DNA from: Actinoplanes lobatus
GTDB taxonomy: Bacteria; Actinomycetota; Actinomycetes; Mycobacteriales; Micromonosporaceae
Assembly (NCBI RefSeq): GCF_014205215.1
Contig: NZ_JACHNC010000001.1
Coordinates: 2,733,001 to 2,797,000 of the forward strand
Reading direction: 5' to 3'
Length of the DNA: 64,000 nt
Position 1 is the stretch's first letter, and every line of letters starts with the position of its first letter. The notes beneath the pieces are model-generated. The model did no database searches, was not told the DNA's origin, and saw only the letters and a list, made by a program, of their open reading frames with translations. A program made the position numbers and the translations under genes. Of this stretch, positions 36,842 to 45,630 are shown in pieces.

Positions 36842-37906
36842 TCAGAGCGCGCGGCGCTTGGCCGATGCGGCGGCCAGCCGCTCCAGGACCGCCACCGTGG
36901 CGTCCCAGCCCATGCAGGCGTCGGTCACCGACTGGCCGTAGGTCAGCTCGCCGCCCAGGTCCTGCCGGCCCGGCTCCAGGAAGCTCTCCAGCATCACGCC
37001 GCTGATCGCGTGCTGGCCGGACTCCATCTGCCGCGCGATGTCCTCGGCCACGATCGGCTGCCGCTTGTGGTCCTTGTTGCTGTTGCCGTGCGAGCAGTCG
37101 ATCACCAGGCGCTCCGGCAGGCCCGCCTTGCGCAGCAGCGCGAGCGACGACTCGACGTCCTCGGCGCTGTAGTTCGGCTTGCCGCCACCGCCGCGCAGCA
37201 CCAGGTGGCAGTCCGGGTTGCCGGTGGTGTGCAGGATCGCCGGGGTGCCCGAGTAGTCGATGCCCGGGAAGACGTGCGACGCCTCGGCGGCCTGGATCGC
37301 GTCGACCGCCGTGGAGACGCTGCCGTCGGGGCGGTTCTTCATGCCGATCGGCATCGACAGGCCGGACGACAGCTGCCGGTGCACCTGCGACTCGACGGTC
37401 CGGGCGCCGATCGCACCCCAGGCCACGGTGTCCGCGATGTACTGCGGGGTGATCGGGTCGAGGAACTCGACGGCCACCGGCAGGCCCCGCCGCACGACCT
37501 CGAGCAGCAGCTTGCGGGCGATCCGCAGGCCGGTGCCGACGTCACCCGAGCCGTCCAGGCCCGGGTCCATGATCAGGCCCTTCCAGCCGACCGTGGAACG
37601 CGGCTTCTCGAAGTACACCCGCATCACGATCAGCAGGTCCTCGCTGAGCCGCTCCGCCTCTTTCTGCAAAAGAGAAGCGTATTCGCCGGCGGCGACCGGG
37701 TCGTGCACCGAACACGGGCCGACGACCACGATCAGGCGCTGATCTCGGCCGTTGAGCACGTCCTCCACCTGCTTGCGGCCGGCCAGCACGGTGTCGTGCA
37801 GCTCGGACGTCAGCGGCAGCTCGTGGTGGAGCAGCGCCGGGCTCATCAGCGGGACGACCTTCTCGATCCGCTGGTCTCGTACGCGCTGCACCTCTGGGGC
37901 GGTCAT
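36842..37906 (-). CDS. 3-deoxy-7-phosphoheptulonate (DAHP) synthase, class I
   Basis: 354 residues, the normal length for AroF/G/H-type enzymes. Motifs: LIVVVGPCSVHDPVAA, VMRVYFEKPRSTVGWKG (Arg and Lys that bind phosphoenolpyruvate), IGARTVESQVHRQLSSGLSM, GIDYSGTPAI, VIDCSHGNSNKDH (metal-binding His) and SVTDACMGW (metal-binding Asp). It joins phosphoenolpyruvate and erythrose 4-phosphate, the first step of the shikimate pathway to Trp, Phe and Tyr. The ATG at 37906 has GAAGGAGAGAGATCACC upstream. The leader carries an aromatic-rich peptide and a terminator, pointing to control by charged aromatic tRNA. Which isoform letter applies cannot be decided. Confidence 0.95.
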   Translation of the reverse strand: MTAPEVQRVRDQRIEKVVPLMSPALLHHELPLTSELHDTVLAGRKQVEDVLNGRDQRLIVVVGPCSVHDPVAAGEYASLLQKEAERLSEDLLIVMRVYFEKPRSTVGWKGLIMDPGLDGSGDVGTGLRIARKLLLEVVRRGLPVAVEFLDPITPQYIADTVAWGAIGARTVESQVHRQLSSGLSMPIGMKNRPDGSVSTAVDAIQAAEASHVFPGIDYSGTPAILHTTGNPDCHLVLRGGGGKPNYSAEDVESSLALLRKAGLPERLVIDCSHGNSNKDHKRQPIVAEDIARQMESGQHAISGVMLESFLEPGRQDLGGELTYGQSVTDACMGWDATVAVLERLAAASAKRRAL

Positions 37907-37964
37907 GGTGATCTCTCTCCTTCGACCGGCCCTGGTCAGAGCCGGTTTGCTCGGGGCAAACAAA

Positions 37965-37989
37965 AAGGCAGCGACGACGTCGCTGCCTT
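37965..37989 (-). terminator. Attenuator terminator upstream of the DAHP synthase gene
   Basis: Perfect 11-bp stem (37965-37975 with 37979-37989), loop GTC on the minus strand, followed on that strand by TTTTTGTTTG. This is the only hairpin in the window with a long T run. It lies between the leader peptide and the DAHP synthase start. Confidence 0.9.
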
Positions 37990-38013
37990 GCCGGCTCTGG
38001 CGGGTGTCTCAGG

Positions 38014-38085
38014 TCATGCGGTCATGGCCGAGGCACCGGCTTGAGCCGGCCTCGTAAACCAATAAAACGACCACATCCGAGACAT
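38014..38085 (-). CDS. Aromatic-rich leader peptide of the DAHP synthase attenuator
   Basis: A 23-residue frame beginning MSRMWSFYWFTRPAQ. Residues 5-10 are W-S-F-Y-W-F: two Trp, two Phe and one Tyr in six codons, which is not expected by chance in this GC-rich genome, where TTT and TAT codons are rare. The start ATG is only 19 bases past the histidine-kinase stop, so the RNA either starts inside the kinase gene, close to the leader, or reads through from the two-component operon. The peptide probably acts only through ribosome stalling when aromatic tRNAs are uncharged. Confidence 0.85.
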   Translation of the reverse strand: MSRMWSFYWFTRPAQAGASAMTA

Positions 38086-38104
38086 GCCCGCCAGCATAGC
38101 CACC

Positions 38105-39700
38105 TCAGCGCACCGGTTGCAGCATCTCCGGTCTCTGTTCAGCTGTTGGGACGACAGGAGGTGGGCCGAGCGGCAGCATCACCGTGAAGACGGTCTGGCC
38201 GGGACGGCTCTGCACACCCACCTTGCCCCGATGCGACGTGACCACGGCGTGCACGATCGACAGGCCGAGACCGGTGCTGCCGGCCGCGCGGGACCGGGAG
38301 CTGTCGCCCCGAGCGAACCGTTCGAAGATGCGTGGCACCACGTCCGGCTGGATGCCCGGACCGTTGTCGATGACCTGGATCACCGCGGCGTTCCGTACCG
38401 AGCCCACCTTGACCGTCACGGTCGAGCCCTCCGGCGTGTGCGTCCGGGCGTTGGCCAGCAGGTTCGCGACCACCTGGTGCAGGCGCGCGCCGTCGCCGAC
38501 CACGGTGACCGGCTCATCCGGCAGGTCGAGCTGCCAGTAGTGGCCGGGCCCGGCGGCGTGCGCGTCACTCGTGGCGTCGACGGCCAGCATGGTGAGGTCC
38601 ACCGCGTCCTGGGCGAGCGGACGGCCGGCGTCCAGACGGGCCAGCAGCAGCAGGTCCTCGACCAGGGCGGTCATCCGCTTGGCCTCCGACTCCACCCGGT
38701 TCAGCACGTGCGCGATCTCGTCCGGCACGACCTGCCGGCTGCGGCGGGACAGCTCGGCGTAGCCGCGGATCGCGGCGAGCGGGGTGCGCAACTCATGGCT
38801 GGCGTCCGCGACGAACTGCCGGACCTGCATCTCGGAGGCGTGCCGCGCCTCCAGGGCGTTGCCGACGTGGTCGAGCATGCGGTTGAGCGCGGCGCCGACC
38901 TGGCCGACCTCGGTGCGCGGGTCGGTGTCCTGCTCGGGCACTCGCTGCGCGAGTCGCACCTCGCCGCGGTCCAGCCTGAGCTCGGAGACGCGGGTCGCGG
39001 TCGCTGCCACTCGATCGAGAGGCTTGAGGGTACGGCGGACGATGAGCGCCCCACCCCAACCCGCGATCAGCAGCGAACCCACGATGACGCAGCCGGTGAA
39101 GATCGCGACGGTGACGAGCGTGCTGTTCGCTTTCTCCAGCGAGATGCCGAGGTACACGGTTTCCCCGTCGATCTCCTTGACCATCACCCGGTATTCAGGC
39201 AGGGAACTGCCGAGATCGATGTCGGCCCTTTGTTCCACCTGCACCTTGCTCCGGAGGGTGGCAAGCATCGTGGGGGAGAGCTCGGCGAAGGTGTTGTCAC
39301 CCGGCCGGTCCGCCTCGGTGGAGGTCACCTTCGGCTGCACCAGCCCGCCGACCGGGTCACCGCCGTCCGGGATCACAACGATGATGGAACCGGTCCTCAT
39401 GGCACCGGTCGGCCCGCGGCTGATGGCCTCGCTGAGCTTCGTGTTGAACTTGTTGGGGCCGGGTATTCCCTGCTGCCCCTGCCCCGGGCCGCTGATCCGT
39501 TTTCCCAACTCGTCCAGGTCGTCGTCGAGCTGCTTGTGCAGCGAGGTGTAGAGGTAGAGCTCGGCGGTGCCGCCGACGACCAGGCCCAGTACGGTGAGCA
39601 GGCTGATCATGATGGCGACGATCCGGGTGCGCAGCGGCCAGCTTGCGGGACTGCGCCAGCGGGCAGAGCGTCGGGTTCGGGCCGTGGCGGCGGAGCTCAT
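38105..39700 (-). CDS. Two-component sensor histidine kinase
   Basis: 531 residues. Membrane segments at about 24-48 and 188-215 enclose a ~135-residue extracytoplasmic sensor domain. Next come a HAMP linker, the HisKA dimerisation/phosphoacceptor (ASHELRTPLAAIRGYAEL, His near residue 301) and the ATPase with N, G1 and G2 boxes (NLLANARTHTP, VIDNGPGIQPD, GLGLSIVHAVV). The layout is that of PhoR/MprB/TcrY-type kinases of actinomycetes. It starts three bases after the response-regulator stop and forms an operon with it. The signal is unknown. The DAHP synthase leader begins just 19 bases after its stop codon. Confidence 0.92.
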   Translation of the reverse strand: MSSAATARTRRSARWRSPASWPLRTRIVAIMISLLTVLGLVVGGTAELYLYTSLHKQLDDDLDELGKRISGPGQGQQGIPGPNKFNTKLSEAISRGPTGAMRTGSIIVVIPDGGDPVGGLVQPKVTSTEADRPGDNTFAELSPTMLATLRSKVQVEQRADIDLGSSLPEYRVMVKEIDGETVYLGISLEKANSTLVTVAIFTGCVIVGSLLIAGWGGALIVRRTLKPLDRVAATATRVSELRLDRGEVRLAQRVPEQDTDPRTEVGQVGAALNRMLDHVGNALEARHASEMQVRQFVADASHELRTPLAAIRGYAELSRRSRQVVPDEIAHVLNRVESEAKRMTALVEDLLLLARLDAGRPLAQDAVDLTMLAVDATSDAHAAGPGHYWQLDLPDEPVTVVGDGARLHQVVANLLANARTHTPEGSTVTVKVGSVRNAAVIQVIDNGPGIQPDVVPRIFERFARGDSSRSRAAGSTGLGLSIVHAVVTSHRGKVGVQSRPGQTVFTVMLPLGPPPVVPTAEQRPEMLQPVR

Positions 39701-39703
39701 GGG

Positions 39704-40435
39704 TCAGTCGGCCGGCTTGAGGACGTAACCGGCGCCGCGCATGGTGTGGATCATCGGCGCGCGGCCGGCGTCGATCTTCTTCCGCAGGTACGAGATGTAG
39801 AGCTCGACCACGTTCGCCTGCCCTCCGAAGTCGTAGTTCCAGACCCGGTCCAGGATCTGCGGCTTACTCAGCACCCGCCGCGGGTTACGCATGAGGTAGC
39901 GCAGCAGTTCGAACTCGGTGGCGGTGAGCGTGATCAGGGCGTCGCCGCGGCGGACCTCGTGCGAGTCCTCGTCGAGGGTGAGGTCACCGACGACCAGCTG
40001 CGACTCCGTACGCATAGGGGCGTGTCCCATCCGCCGCATCAGACCGCGCAGCCGGGCCACCACCTCTTCCAGGCTGAACGGCTTGGTGACGTAGTCGTCG
40101 CCGCCCGCGGTGAGGCCGGTGATCCGGTCCTCGACCGAGTCCTTGGCGGTGAGGAACAGCACCGGCACCTCGGGGGTCTCGCCGCGCAGCCGGCGCAGCA
40201 CCTCGAGCCCGTCGATGTCGGGGAGCATCATGTCCAGTACGACGGCGTCGGGGCGGAAGTCGCGCGCGGTGCGGACGGCCGTCATGCCGTCGCCGGCGCT
40301 GCGCACATCCCAGCCCTCGTAGCGCAACGCCATCGAGAGCAGCTCGGCCAGGGTCGGTTCGTCGTCCACCACGAGGACCCGGACCGGGGTCCCGTCGGGC
40401 CGCCGGAGCTCGGTGCTGGGTTCTGCGTTCGCCAT
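39704..40435 (-). CDS. Response regulator, OmpR/PhoB family
   Basis: About 243 residues. Receiver domain: VRVLVVDDEPTLAELL (acidic pocket), VVLDMMLPDIDGLEVL (phosphoacceptor Asp), VLFLTAKDSVEDRI (Thr/switch) and DDYVTKPFSLEEV (Lys). The C-terminal winged helix has EVRRGDALITLTATEFELLR and ILDRVWNYDFGGQANVVELY. It binds promoter DNA when phosphorylated by the kinase encoded downstream. The ATG at 40435 has AAGG eight bases upstream. An ATG at 40441, two bases from that site, and a farther upstream start are less likely. Confidence 0.92.
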   Translation of the reverse strand: MANAEPSTELRRPDGTPVRVLVVDDEPTLAELLSMALRYEGWDVRSAGDGMTAVRTARDFRPDAVVLDMMLPDIDGLEVLRRLRGETPEVPVLFLTAKDSVEDRITGLTAGGDDYVTKPFSLEEVVARLRGLMRRMGHAPMRTESQLVVGDLTLDEDSHEVRRGDALITLTATEFELLRYLMRNPRRVLSKPQILDRVWNYDFGGQANVVELYISYLRKKIDAGRAPMIHTMRGAGYVLKPAD

Positions 40436-40613
40436 CGTCATGCCCTTACTGTGGTGCCCCACGCTCGGTGCCACCTTTTCGTTTCCTGTGAAGCGCCTGT
40501 GCCTCTGTCATGGGTGATGTCATGGTGTTCGGCACGGCGGTTGCGGTCCCTGAGGATCCTGGCGAGCGGAGTGGCGCGATCACCGCGGCGTACAAAAGTC
40601 ACATAATGGACTA

Positions 40614-40835
40614 ATGGGACTAGTTGGTCGGATAGCGGCCGCGTTCTCCGCGATCCTCTTCCTGCTCCTCTGCCTCGCGCCGTCGGCCCGTGCCGAGCTG
40701 CCCGAGCAGCGCCGGCCGGAGACCACCGGCTCGGTGCCCGAACTGCCCGGCGGAGGAGCCAGCCCGATGCTGCTCGCCGCGCTCGGCGGCTATCTGCTCA
40801 CCGGCGGCCTCGCTCTGCTGCTGCTCCGGCGTTGA
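40614..40835 (+). CDS. Small secreted/membrane protein, Pro-rich
   Basis: 73 residues: signal-peptide-like segment (AAAFSAILFLLLCLAPSARA), a short Pro/Glu-rich exposed stretch, then a C-terminal hydrophobic helix ending LLLLRR. This is a cell-wall-anchor-like tail without an LPxTG sortase motif. Function unknown. CATAAT sits about 10 bases before the ATG, so the transcript may be nearly leaderless. Confidence 0.6.
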   Translation: MGLVGRIAAAFSAILFLLLCLAPSARAELPEQRRPETTGSVPELPGGGASPMLLAALGGYLLTGGLALLLLRR

Positions 40836-40963
40836 TCAATCCACGGTCCCCCACCTGGGCATCCCCGGTTGTCAGGGAGCCGTAGCCCGGGGAACACTCG
40901 ATGTTGGCGCGATGTTGTGCGAGCGTGGGTCAAAGCGGCGGCGCGAGTGTGGGGAGCGTTCAC

Positions 40964-41335
40964 GTGGATCTTCTCGAGGACTACCGCAGGGCGACTTTCT
41001 TCTTCGAGTCCGGCGACCCGCTCGGCGCCGCCCGGCTGCTCGAGCCGATCGTCGAGGCCGAGCCGCACAACACCGCGGTCCGGCTGCTGCTGGCCCGGGC
41101 CTATTTCAACTCGGCCCAGCTGAACGGGGCGGAGGCACAGCTCCGGGTGCTGGTCGAGCATGATCCCTCCGACCACTACGCGCACCACGTGCTCGGCCGG
41201 ACCCTGGAACGGGCCGGCCGTTTTCGTGAGGCGTTACCGCACCTGCGGCTGGCCTCCGCGATGAAGACGCAGACCGACTACCAGGAGGCGCTGCGCCGGG
41301 TCGAGACCTGGCTCGGCAAGAACAGCGCGGCGTAG
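40964..41335 (+). CDS. Small TPR protein
   Basis: 123 residues. Three tetratricopeptide-like helical hairpins can be read (FFFESGDPLGAARLLEPIVE, LLLARAYFNSAQLNGAEAQL, HHVLGRTLERAGRFREALPH). A cytoplasmic adaptor is likely. The GTG at 40964 has GGGGAG upstream; an ATG 63 bases earlier lacks a ribosome site. The Smr-like gene follows 10 bases later, and the two are probably co-transcribed. Confidence 0.8.
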   Translation: MDLLEDYRRATFFFESGDPLGAARLLEPIVEAEPHNTAVRLLLARAYFNSAQLNGAEAQLRVLVEHDPSDHYAHHVLGRTLERAGRFREALPHLRLASAMKTQTDYQEALRRVETWLGKNSAA

Positions 41336-41345
41336 GGTCTCGATC

Positions 41346-41630
41346 GTGAAGCTGAAGCTGGACCTGCACGACATCTTCAACAGGGGGCACGAGATCGACC
41401 GCGCGCTGCGGGGGATCATCGACGAGGCCATCCAGAAGAAGGCCACCCTCGTCGAGATCATCCCGGGCAAGGGCAGCGGCGCCCTGAAGAAGAAGGTCAT
41501 CCGCTTCCTCGACCAGAAAGAGATCAAGCAGCTCTACCACCGGGTCGAGAAGGACGGCGACAACTGGGGGCGTCTCTTCGTGCACTTCCGATTCGACGCC
41601 CCCACCGGTCGCAGGGGCCGGGGCCGCTAG
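41346..41630 (+). CDS. Smr-domain protein
   Basis: 94 residues. It matches the Smr domain: LDLHDIF (the L-D-L-H motif), then a helix, then EIIPGKGSGALKKKVIRFL with the H/P-G-x-G signature, and a basic tail RRGRGR. Smr domains nick branched DNA or cleave RNA; the catalytic role of this short form is uncertain. Its TAG stop and the TAG stop of the opposite M28 gene lie in one shared CTAG. Confidence 0.82.
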   Translation: MKLKLDLHDIFNRGHEIDRALRGIIDEAIQKKATLVEIIPGKGSGALKKKVIRFLDQKEIKQLYHRVEKDGDNWGRLFVHFRFDAPTGRRGRGR

Positions 41631-43939
41631 AGGGTGTAGGTCTTCGCCACGGCGACCATCTCGCTGCTGTGCGAGCCGAGCACGCCGACGTCCGCCGGCC
41701 GCGGCCGGAAGCCGGGCATCGTGGCGAGGTCGTCGCTGGCGTCCATCACCCGGAACTCGACCGGGCCACCCGCCCGTACGGTCAGGTCGACCTCGACCCC
41801 GTTCTCCGGCGGCGCGTGGAAGACGAAGCCCGGCGTGGGGTCGATCGGCCTGCCACCCACCGTGATCGCGGTGACCTCGGCGCCGACCACGTGCAGGGTG
41901 GCGAACCGGACCGCCCGCTGCGGATCGAGCAGCAGTTTCATGGTGCGCAGGCCGCCCGAGTCGCTCTCCGAGAGCAGTGTGAGCGCCGGCGCCGGCAGGG
42001 TCGCCGCGGGAGCCGGTCCGCTGCGCAGCTTCTCGTCGCCGAAAGCCGGCAGGATGTCGGACACCTCGGCGGGCTCACCGGTCACGTACTGGGACGTCCA
42101 CTCCTGCGGCTCGGCCTCCTCGCTGAGCCAGCGGGCGGTGCCGGTGTCGGCGTCCAGGGCGTACATCAGATGGGTGAGCGACGGGTGTTCCTCGTCGAAG
42201 CGGTCCACCACGAGGCCGGTCACCGTGCAGCCGATCGCCGCCACGACCGCGACCAGTGACGGTACGGCGCCGAGCCGGCGGGCCTTCAGCGCGTCCAGGC
42301 CGCGGGCGCCCGCCTCCACCGGGTGCAGCAGGTCCAGCACCGGCAGCAGGGCCAGGCCCAGCAGCACGGTCAGGAACGCGCCCACCCCGGCCATCGGCAT
42401 GCCCAGTGCCGGGAACAGCATCAGCACGGTCGGCAGCAGGACGACGACCGGGACCAGCGCGCCGACGATCAGGACGGCGACGGCGAGCCACGGACGGGCG
42501 CGCATCGCGAGCAGGGCGGAGACCGCGACGGCCAGGGCCGGCAGCGCGGCCAGGTAGGAGCCGCCCGGGGTGAACGCGGCCAGCACCATCCCGAGGACGG
42601 CGAGCCAGGTCAGGCCACCGACGGCCAGTGCCGCCGGGCCGACCCGGCGGCGCAGCAGGGCGTACCAGATCAAAACGGTGGCGGCGGCCAGGGCGATCAC
42701 CGCGAGGCGGTACCACATCGGACGGTACGGGTCGATCGGCAGGCCGGCGTACTCCGGCCGGATCACCTTCAGCAGCGCCCACAGGCCCTGGGCCAGCACC
42801 GGCGCCACGATGATCGGCAGCACGGCGAGCGGGATCGCGACGAGCACCCGGCGGCGGACGAACCAGCCCAGCGCGACCACCGCGATCAGGGCCGCCACGG
42901 CCAGCGGCCACACCAGCCCGCCCGGGTAGCGGATCAGCAGGCCCGGCACCGGGAAGTAGGTGGCGTCCCCGGTGTTGCGCAACGTGGTCAGGTCCTGGGC
43001 GCCGAACTCGCGTACCAGAGCCAGCGCGTTGTCCCCGTGGTGCTGGAGGCTGTCCCGGTTCATCGCCGACGGCTTGTCGGTCGGCGCGTGGTAGACCGCG
43101 GCACCGTCGATGTAGGCGGTGTTGAGGCCCAGGAAGTCCGACTCGCGGAACGGTGTGAAGTCGGTGTCGTTCGGCAGCAGGCGGTAGATCTCCACGGCGA
43201 AGGACGTGCCGACCGGGTACGGCACCCGGGCGTACGTCTCCACGAGCCGCGCGTTGCCCGCCGACGTCTCGAACATGATCGCCGGGCCGCTGCTGCCCCG
43301 CGCCTCCAGGTTCAGCGCCACCCCGCCGTCCCGGGCCAGCGGGTGCTGGTCGACGAACGCCTTGGCCCCGCAGAGACACGCCTCCTCGGCGTCGGTGAGC
43401 ACCAGCACCACGTCGTTGCGCAGCTTGCCCCCGCCGGTCAGCGCACGTGCCGTCTCCAGGATCGTGGCGGTGCCCGCGCCGTCGTCGTTCGCGCCCGGGG
43501 CGATCTGGGCCGAGTCGTAGTGCGCGATCAGGAAGATCCGTCCGGTCGAGGCGGACCCGGGGATCAGCGTGACCACGTTCCGCACCCGGGCCAGGCCGGT
43601 CCCGCCCGCCGAGGAGGAGAGGCCGGCGCCCTGCACCGACACCACGTCCTGCACCTCGGGCGTGAGGCCCAGTCCACGCAGCCTGTCGATCAGGTGCTCG
43701 CGTACCCGGTCGTTGGCGGCACTGCCGGCCGGGTGCGGTGTGGACGCGATCGCGCGTACCTCCTCGAAGGCCCTCGCGGCGCTGAAGTCGCTCGCCGGCG
43801 CCGATGTCGCCCGCTCCGCGGGCGGTTGAACGGAACTAACCGCGGCCAGGCCGGCCAGCCCGAGAACGGCCAGGACGGCGGCGGCGGCGAGACCGCGACG
43901 CGCCGGGCGGCTGAGAGCTGTGTCACTCATGGGTGACAT
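41627..43939 (-). CDS. Membrane-embedded M28-family zinc aminopeptidase
   Basis: About 770 residues. A first hydrophobic helix leads to an extracytoplasmic M28 domain (about 45-300): FLIAHYDSAQIAPGANDDG (zinc-ligand His and Asp), LVLTDAEEACLCGAKAF (catalytic Glu) and YHAPTDKPSAMNRDSLQHHG (last His). Eight or nine transmembrane helices follow (~310-600), then a C-terminal beta-rich region facing outside. The architecture is that of Fxna/ERMP1-like bacterial M28 proteins that trim peptides at the membrane. ATG at 43939 or 43930; neither has a strong ribosome site. Confidence 0.86.
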   Translation of the reverse strand: MSPMSDTALSRPARRGLAAAAVLAVLGLAGLAAVSSVQPPAERATSAPASDFSAARAFEEVRAIASTPHPAGSAANDRVREHLIDRLRGLGLTPEVQDVVSVQGAGLSSSAGGTGLARVRNVVTLIPGSASTGRIFLIAHYDSAQIAPGANDDGAGTATILETARALTGGGKLRNDVVLVLTDAEEACLCGAKAFVDQHPLARDGGVALNLEARGSSGPAIMFETSAGNARLVETYARVPYPVGTSFAVEIYRLLPNDTDFTPFRESDFLGLNTAYIDGAAVYHAPTDKPSAMNRDSLQHHGDNALALVREFGAQDLTTLRNTGDATYFPVPGLLIRYPGGLVWPLAVAALIAVVALGWFVRRRVLVAIPLAVLPIIVAPVLAQGLWALLKVIRPEYAGLPIDPYRPMWYRLAVIALAAATVLIWYALLRRRVGPAALAVGGLTWLAVLGMVLAAFTPGGSYLAALPALAVAVSALLAMRARPWLAVAVLIVGALVPVVVLLPTVLMLFPALGMPMAGVGAFLTVLLGLALLPVLDLLHPVEAGARGLDALKARRLGAVPSLVAVVAAIGCTVTGLVVDRFDEEHPSLTHLMYALDADTGTARWLSEEAEPQEWTSQYVTGEPAEVSDILPAFGDEKLRSGPAPAATLPAPALTLLSESDSGGLRTMKLLLDPQRAVRFATLHVVGAEVTAITVGGRPIDPTPGFVFHAPPENGVEVDLTVRAGGPVEFRVMDASDDLATMPGFRPRPADVGVLGSHSSEMVAVAKTYTL

Positions 43940-44006
43940 CTGACCATCCGGGTACGCCTGACGGGTACCCCGAAGATCCATTGGCGCGTGCAATAGCGTG
44001 TGCCGG

Positions 44007-44357
44007 GTGACTACGCCGCTTGACCCAGCCGCCGTCATCGCGCAATTCATCGACCGGGTGTCGCCCTACAATCCGGCACCGGACGCTGACCCCGTCGCCG
44101 TTCTCGGTGTGCGCACGGCCTTCGGTGAGGATGTCTTCACCGTCAGTGACCATGTGATCCGGGCGATGTGCCGGGCCCTGGAGTCCTATCGGGACCCCGA
44201 GGACCGTGGCGATTGCGCCAACTGCGGAGGACTCCACCTGGACGAGAACCTGCACTGCCGGGACTGCGGACAACTGCACGGCATCCTCGGCCAGGTGATC
44301 GCCGAACACGCCCGGCGGGTCGCCGCCGACTCCGGCTCGCCCGACGACCCACGCTGA
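44007..44357 (+). CDS. Small zinc-ribbon protein of unknown function
   Basis: 116 residues, soluble. The C-terminal half has CANCGG and CRDCG, a typical zinc ribbon (four Cys). The N-terminal ~70 residues are helical (DPAAVIAQFIDRVSPYN). I do not recognise the family. Its GTG start is 67 bases from the divergent M28 start. Confidence 0.68.
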   Translation: MTTPLDPAAVIAQFIDRVSPYNPAPDADPVAVLGVRTAFGEDVFTVSDHVIRAMCRALESYRDPEDRGDCANCGGLHLDENLHCRDCGQLHGILGQVIAEHARRVAADSGSPDDPR

Positions 44358-44430
44358 TGACCCAGGTTGTGCCGTGGGGCCGGGTGGTACACGATTTGCG
44401 GGTCACCTATGCGTCGAGTGGGGAATCGGT

Positions 44431-45630
44431 ATGACGGAGCGGTCGCTCGCGTCCCGCAGGTACGCGGCGGACCAGCTGGAACGGCTACGGATTCTGCTCG
44501 TCGAGGACGACGAGGGCGATGCCTTCCTGGTCCGTGAGCTGCTCGCCGAAGCCGAGGCCCCGTTCGAACTGACCGTCGCCAGCAGCCTGCGCGAGGCCCG
44601 CGAGCGGCTGACCGGAGTCGAGTGCGTCCTCCTCGACCTGGGCCTGCCCGACGCCGAGGGCATCGACGGCCTGCGCAAGCTGCTCGCCGTCGCCGGAGGC
44701 GCCGCGGTCTGCGTGCTCACCGGCCGCTCCGACGAGCACCTCGGGGTGCAGGCGGTCGCCGAGGGCGCCCAGGACTACCTGGTCAAAGGCCAGGTCGACG
44801 GTGTGCTGCTGATCCGGTCGCTGCGCTACGCGGTGGAGCGGAAACGCGCCGACGAGAACGCCCGGCGACTGCGCGAGGCCGAACTGCGCGAAGCCGAGTC
44901 GGCCCGCCTGGAACGCGGTCTGCTGCCCAAGCCACTCAAACGGGACGACTTCGGCATCGGGGTCGAGCCGTTCTACCGGTCCGGACGGGCCATGGGCCTG
45001 CTCGGTGGCGACTTCTACGACGTGGTGCAGGTCGGCGACGACCGGCTGCACGTGATCGTCGGCGACGTCTGCGGGCACGGTGTGGACGAGGCGGCGCTCG
45101 GCGTCGAACTGCGGGTCGCCTGGCGGGCCCTGGTGCTCGCCGGAGTGCCGGACGAGCAGGTGCTGCCCTCACTCGAACAGGTGCTCATGTCCGAACGCCG
45201 GGCCCGGGAGGTCTTCGCCACGGTCGCGTCGGCGGTCATCGACCTTCCCAGGAACAGAGCAACGGTACGGGTGGCCGGCCACCCGCCGCCCGTCGTGCTC
45301 TCCGGAGGGCGGGCCGCGCCGGTCGCCGTGCGTACCGGGATCGTGCTCGGGGTACGTCCCACTCCCACCCCCGCGACGGAGTTGGAGTTCGACGGCCATG
45401 ACTGGTCCCTGCTGATGTACACCGACGGCCTGATCGAGGGGCGTACCGGAGGTAGCGACGAGCGGCTCGACGTCGACGGCCTGTGCCAGCTGCTGGCCGA
45501 GCCGGAGGCGCGTGCCAAACCGCTGCCCGAGCTGCCCGAATGGCTGGTGGCCCGGGCCGACCGGGACAACGGCGGCCCGCTCACCGACGACGTCGCGATG
45601 TTGCTCATCTCCCGGGGCGCCGGTAGATGA
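44431..45630 (+). CDS. Response-regulator-linked SpoIIE/PP2C-type phosphatase
   Basis: 399 residues. Receiver domain (~20-140: ILLVEDDEGDAFLVRELL, CVLLDLGLPDAEG, DYLVKGQVDG), a short coiled coil, then a SpoIIE-type PP2C phosphatase (~185-395) with MGLLGGDFYDVVQ, VIVGDVCGHGVDEAALG, ATVASAVIDL, MYTDGLIEGR and LTDDVAMLLIS; the metal-binding Asp residues are present. Such proteins dephosphorylate anti-sigma-factor antagonists. It starts the operon with the CHASE3 kinase (overlapping stop/start) and a stand-alone regulator. GGGGAATCGGT precedes the ATG. Confidence 0.9.
   Translation: MTERSLASRRYAADQLERLRILLVEDDEGDAFLVRELLAEAEAPFELTVASSLREARERLTGVECVLLDLGLPDAEGIDGLRKLLAVAGGAAVCVLTGRSDEHLGVQAVAEGAQDYLVKGQVDGVLLIRSLRYAVERKRADENARRLREAELREAESARLERGLLPKPLKRDDFGIGVEPFYRSGRAMGLLGGDFYDVVQVGDDRLHVIVGDVCGHGVDEAALGVELRVAWRALVLAGVPDEQVLPSLEQVLMSERRAREVFATVASAVIDLPRNRATVRVAGHPPPVVLSGGRAAPVAVRTGIVLGVRPTPTPATELEFDGHDWSLLMYTDGLIEGRTGGSDERLDVDGLCQLLAEPEARAKPLPELPEWLVARADRDNGGPLTDDVAMLLISRGAGR

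Larger units (their letters stand above)
37907..38092 (-). promoter_or_regulatory. Attenuator leader region of the DAHP synthase gene
   Basis: Three alternative pairings are visible in the RNA read on the minus strand. One pairs the leader start (38077-38092) with a segment after the leader stop (37999-38013; GAGACA with TGTCTC and CCCGCC with GGCGGG). Another is a hairpin inside the leader coding region (GAGGCCGGCT with AGCCGGTGCCTC). A third is the terminator hairpin, flanked by an outer repeat AGAGCCGG/CCGGCTCT (37938-37945 and 37991-37998). A ribosome stalled at the aromatic codons would favour read-through. The pairings are by eye. Confidence 0.75.

Noticed and set aside
38014..38085. 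The leader peptide as an ordinary small gene
   Set aside because: Its aromatic run, position and the following T-run terminator fit attenuation better than a functional protein.
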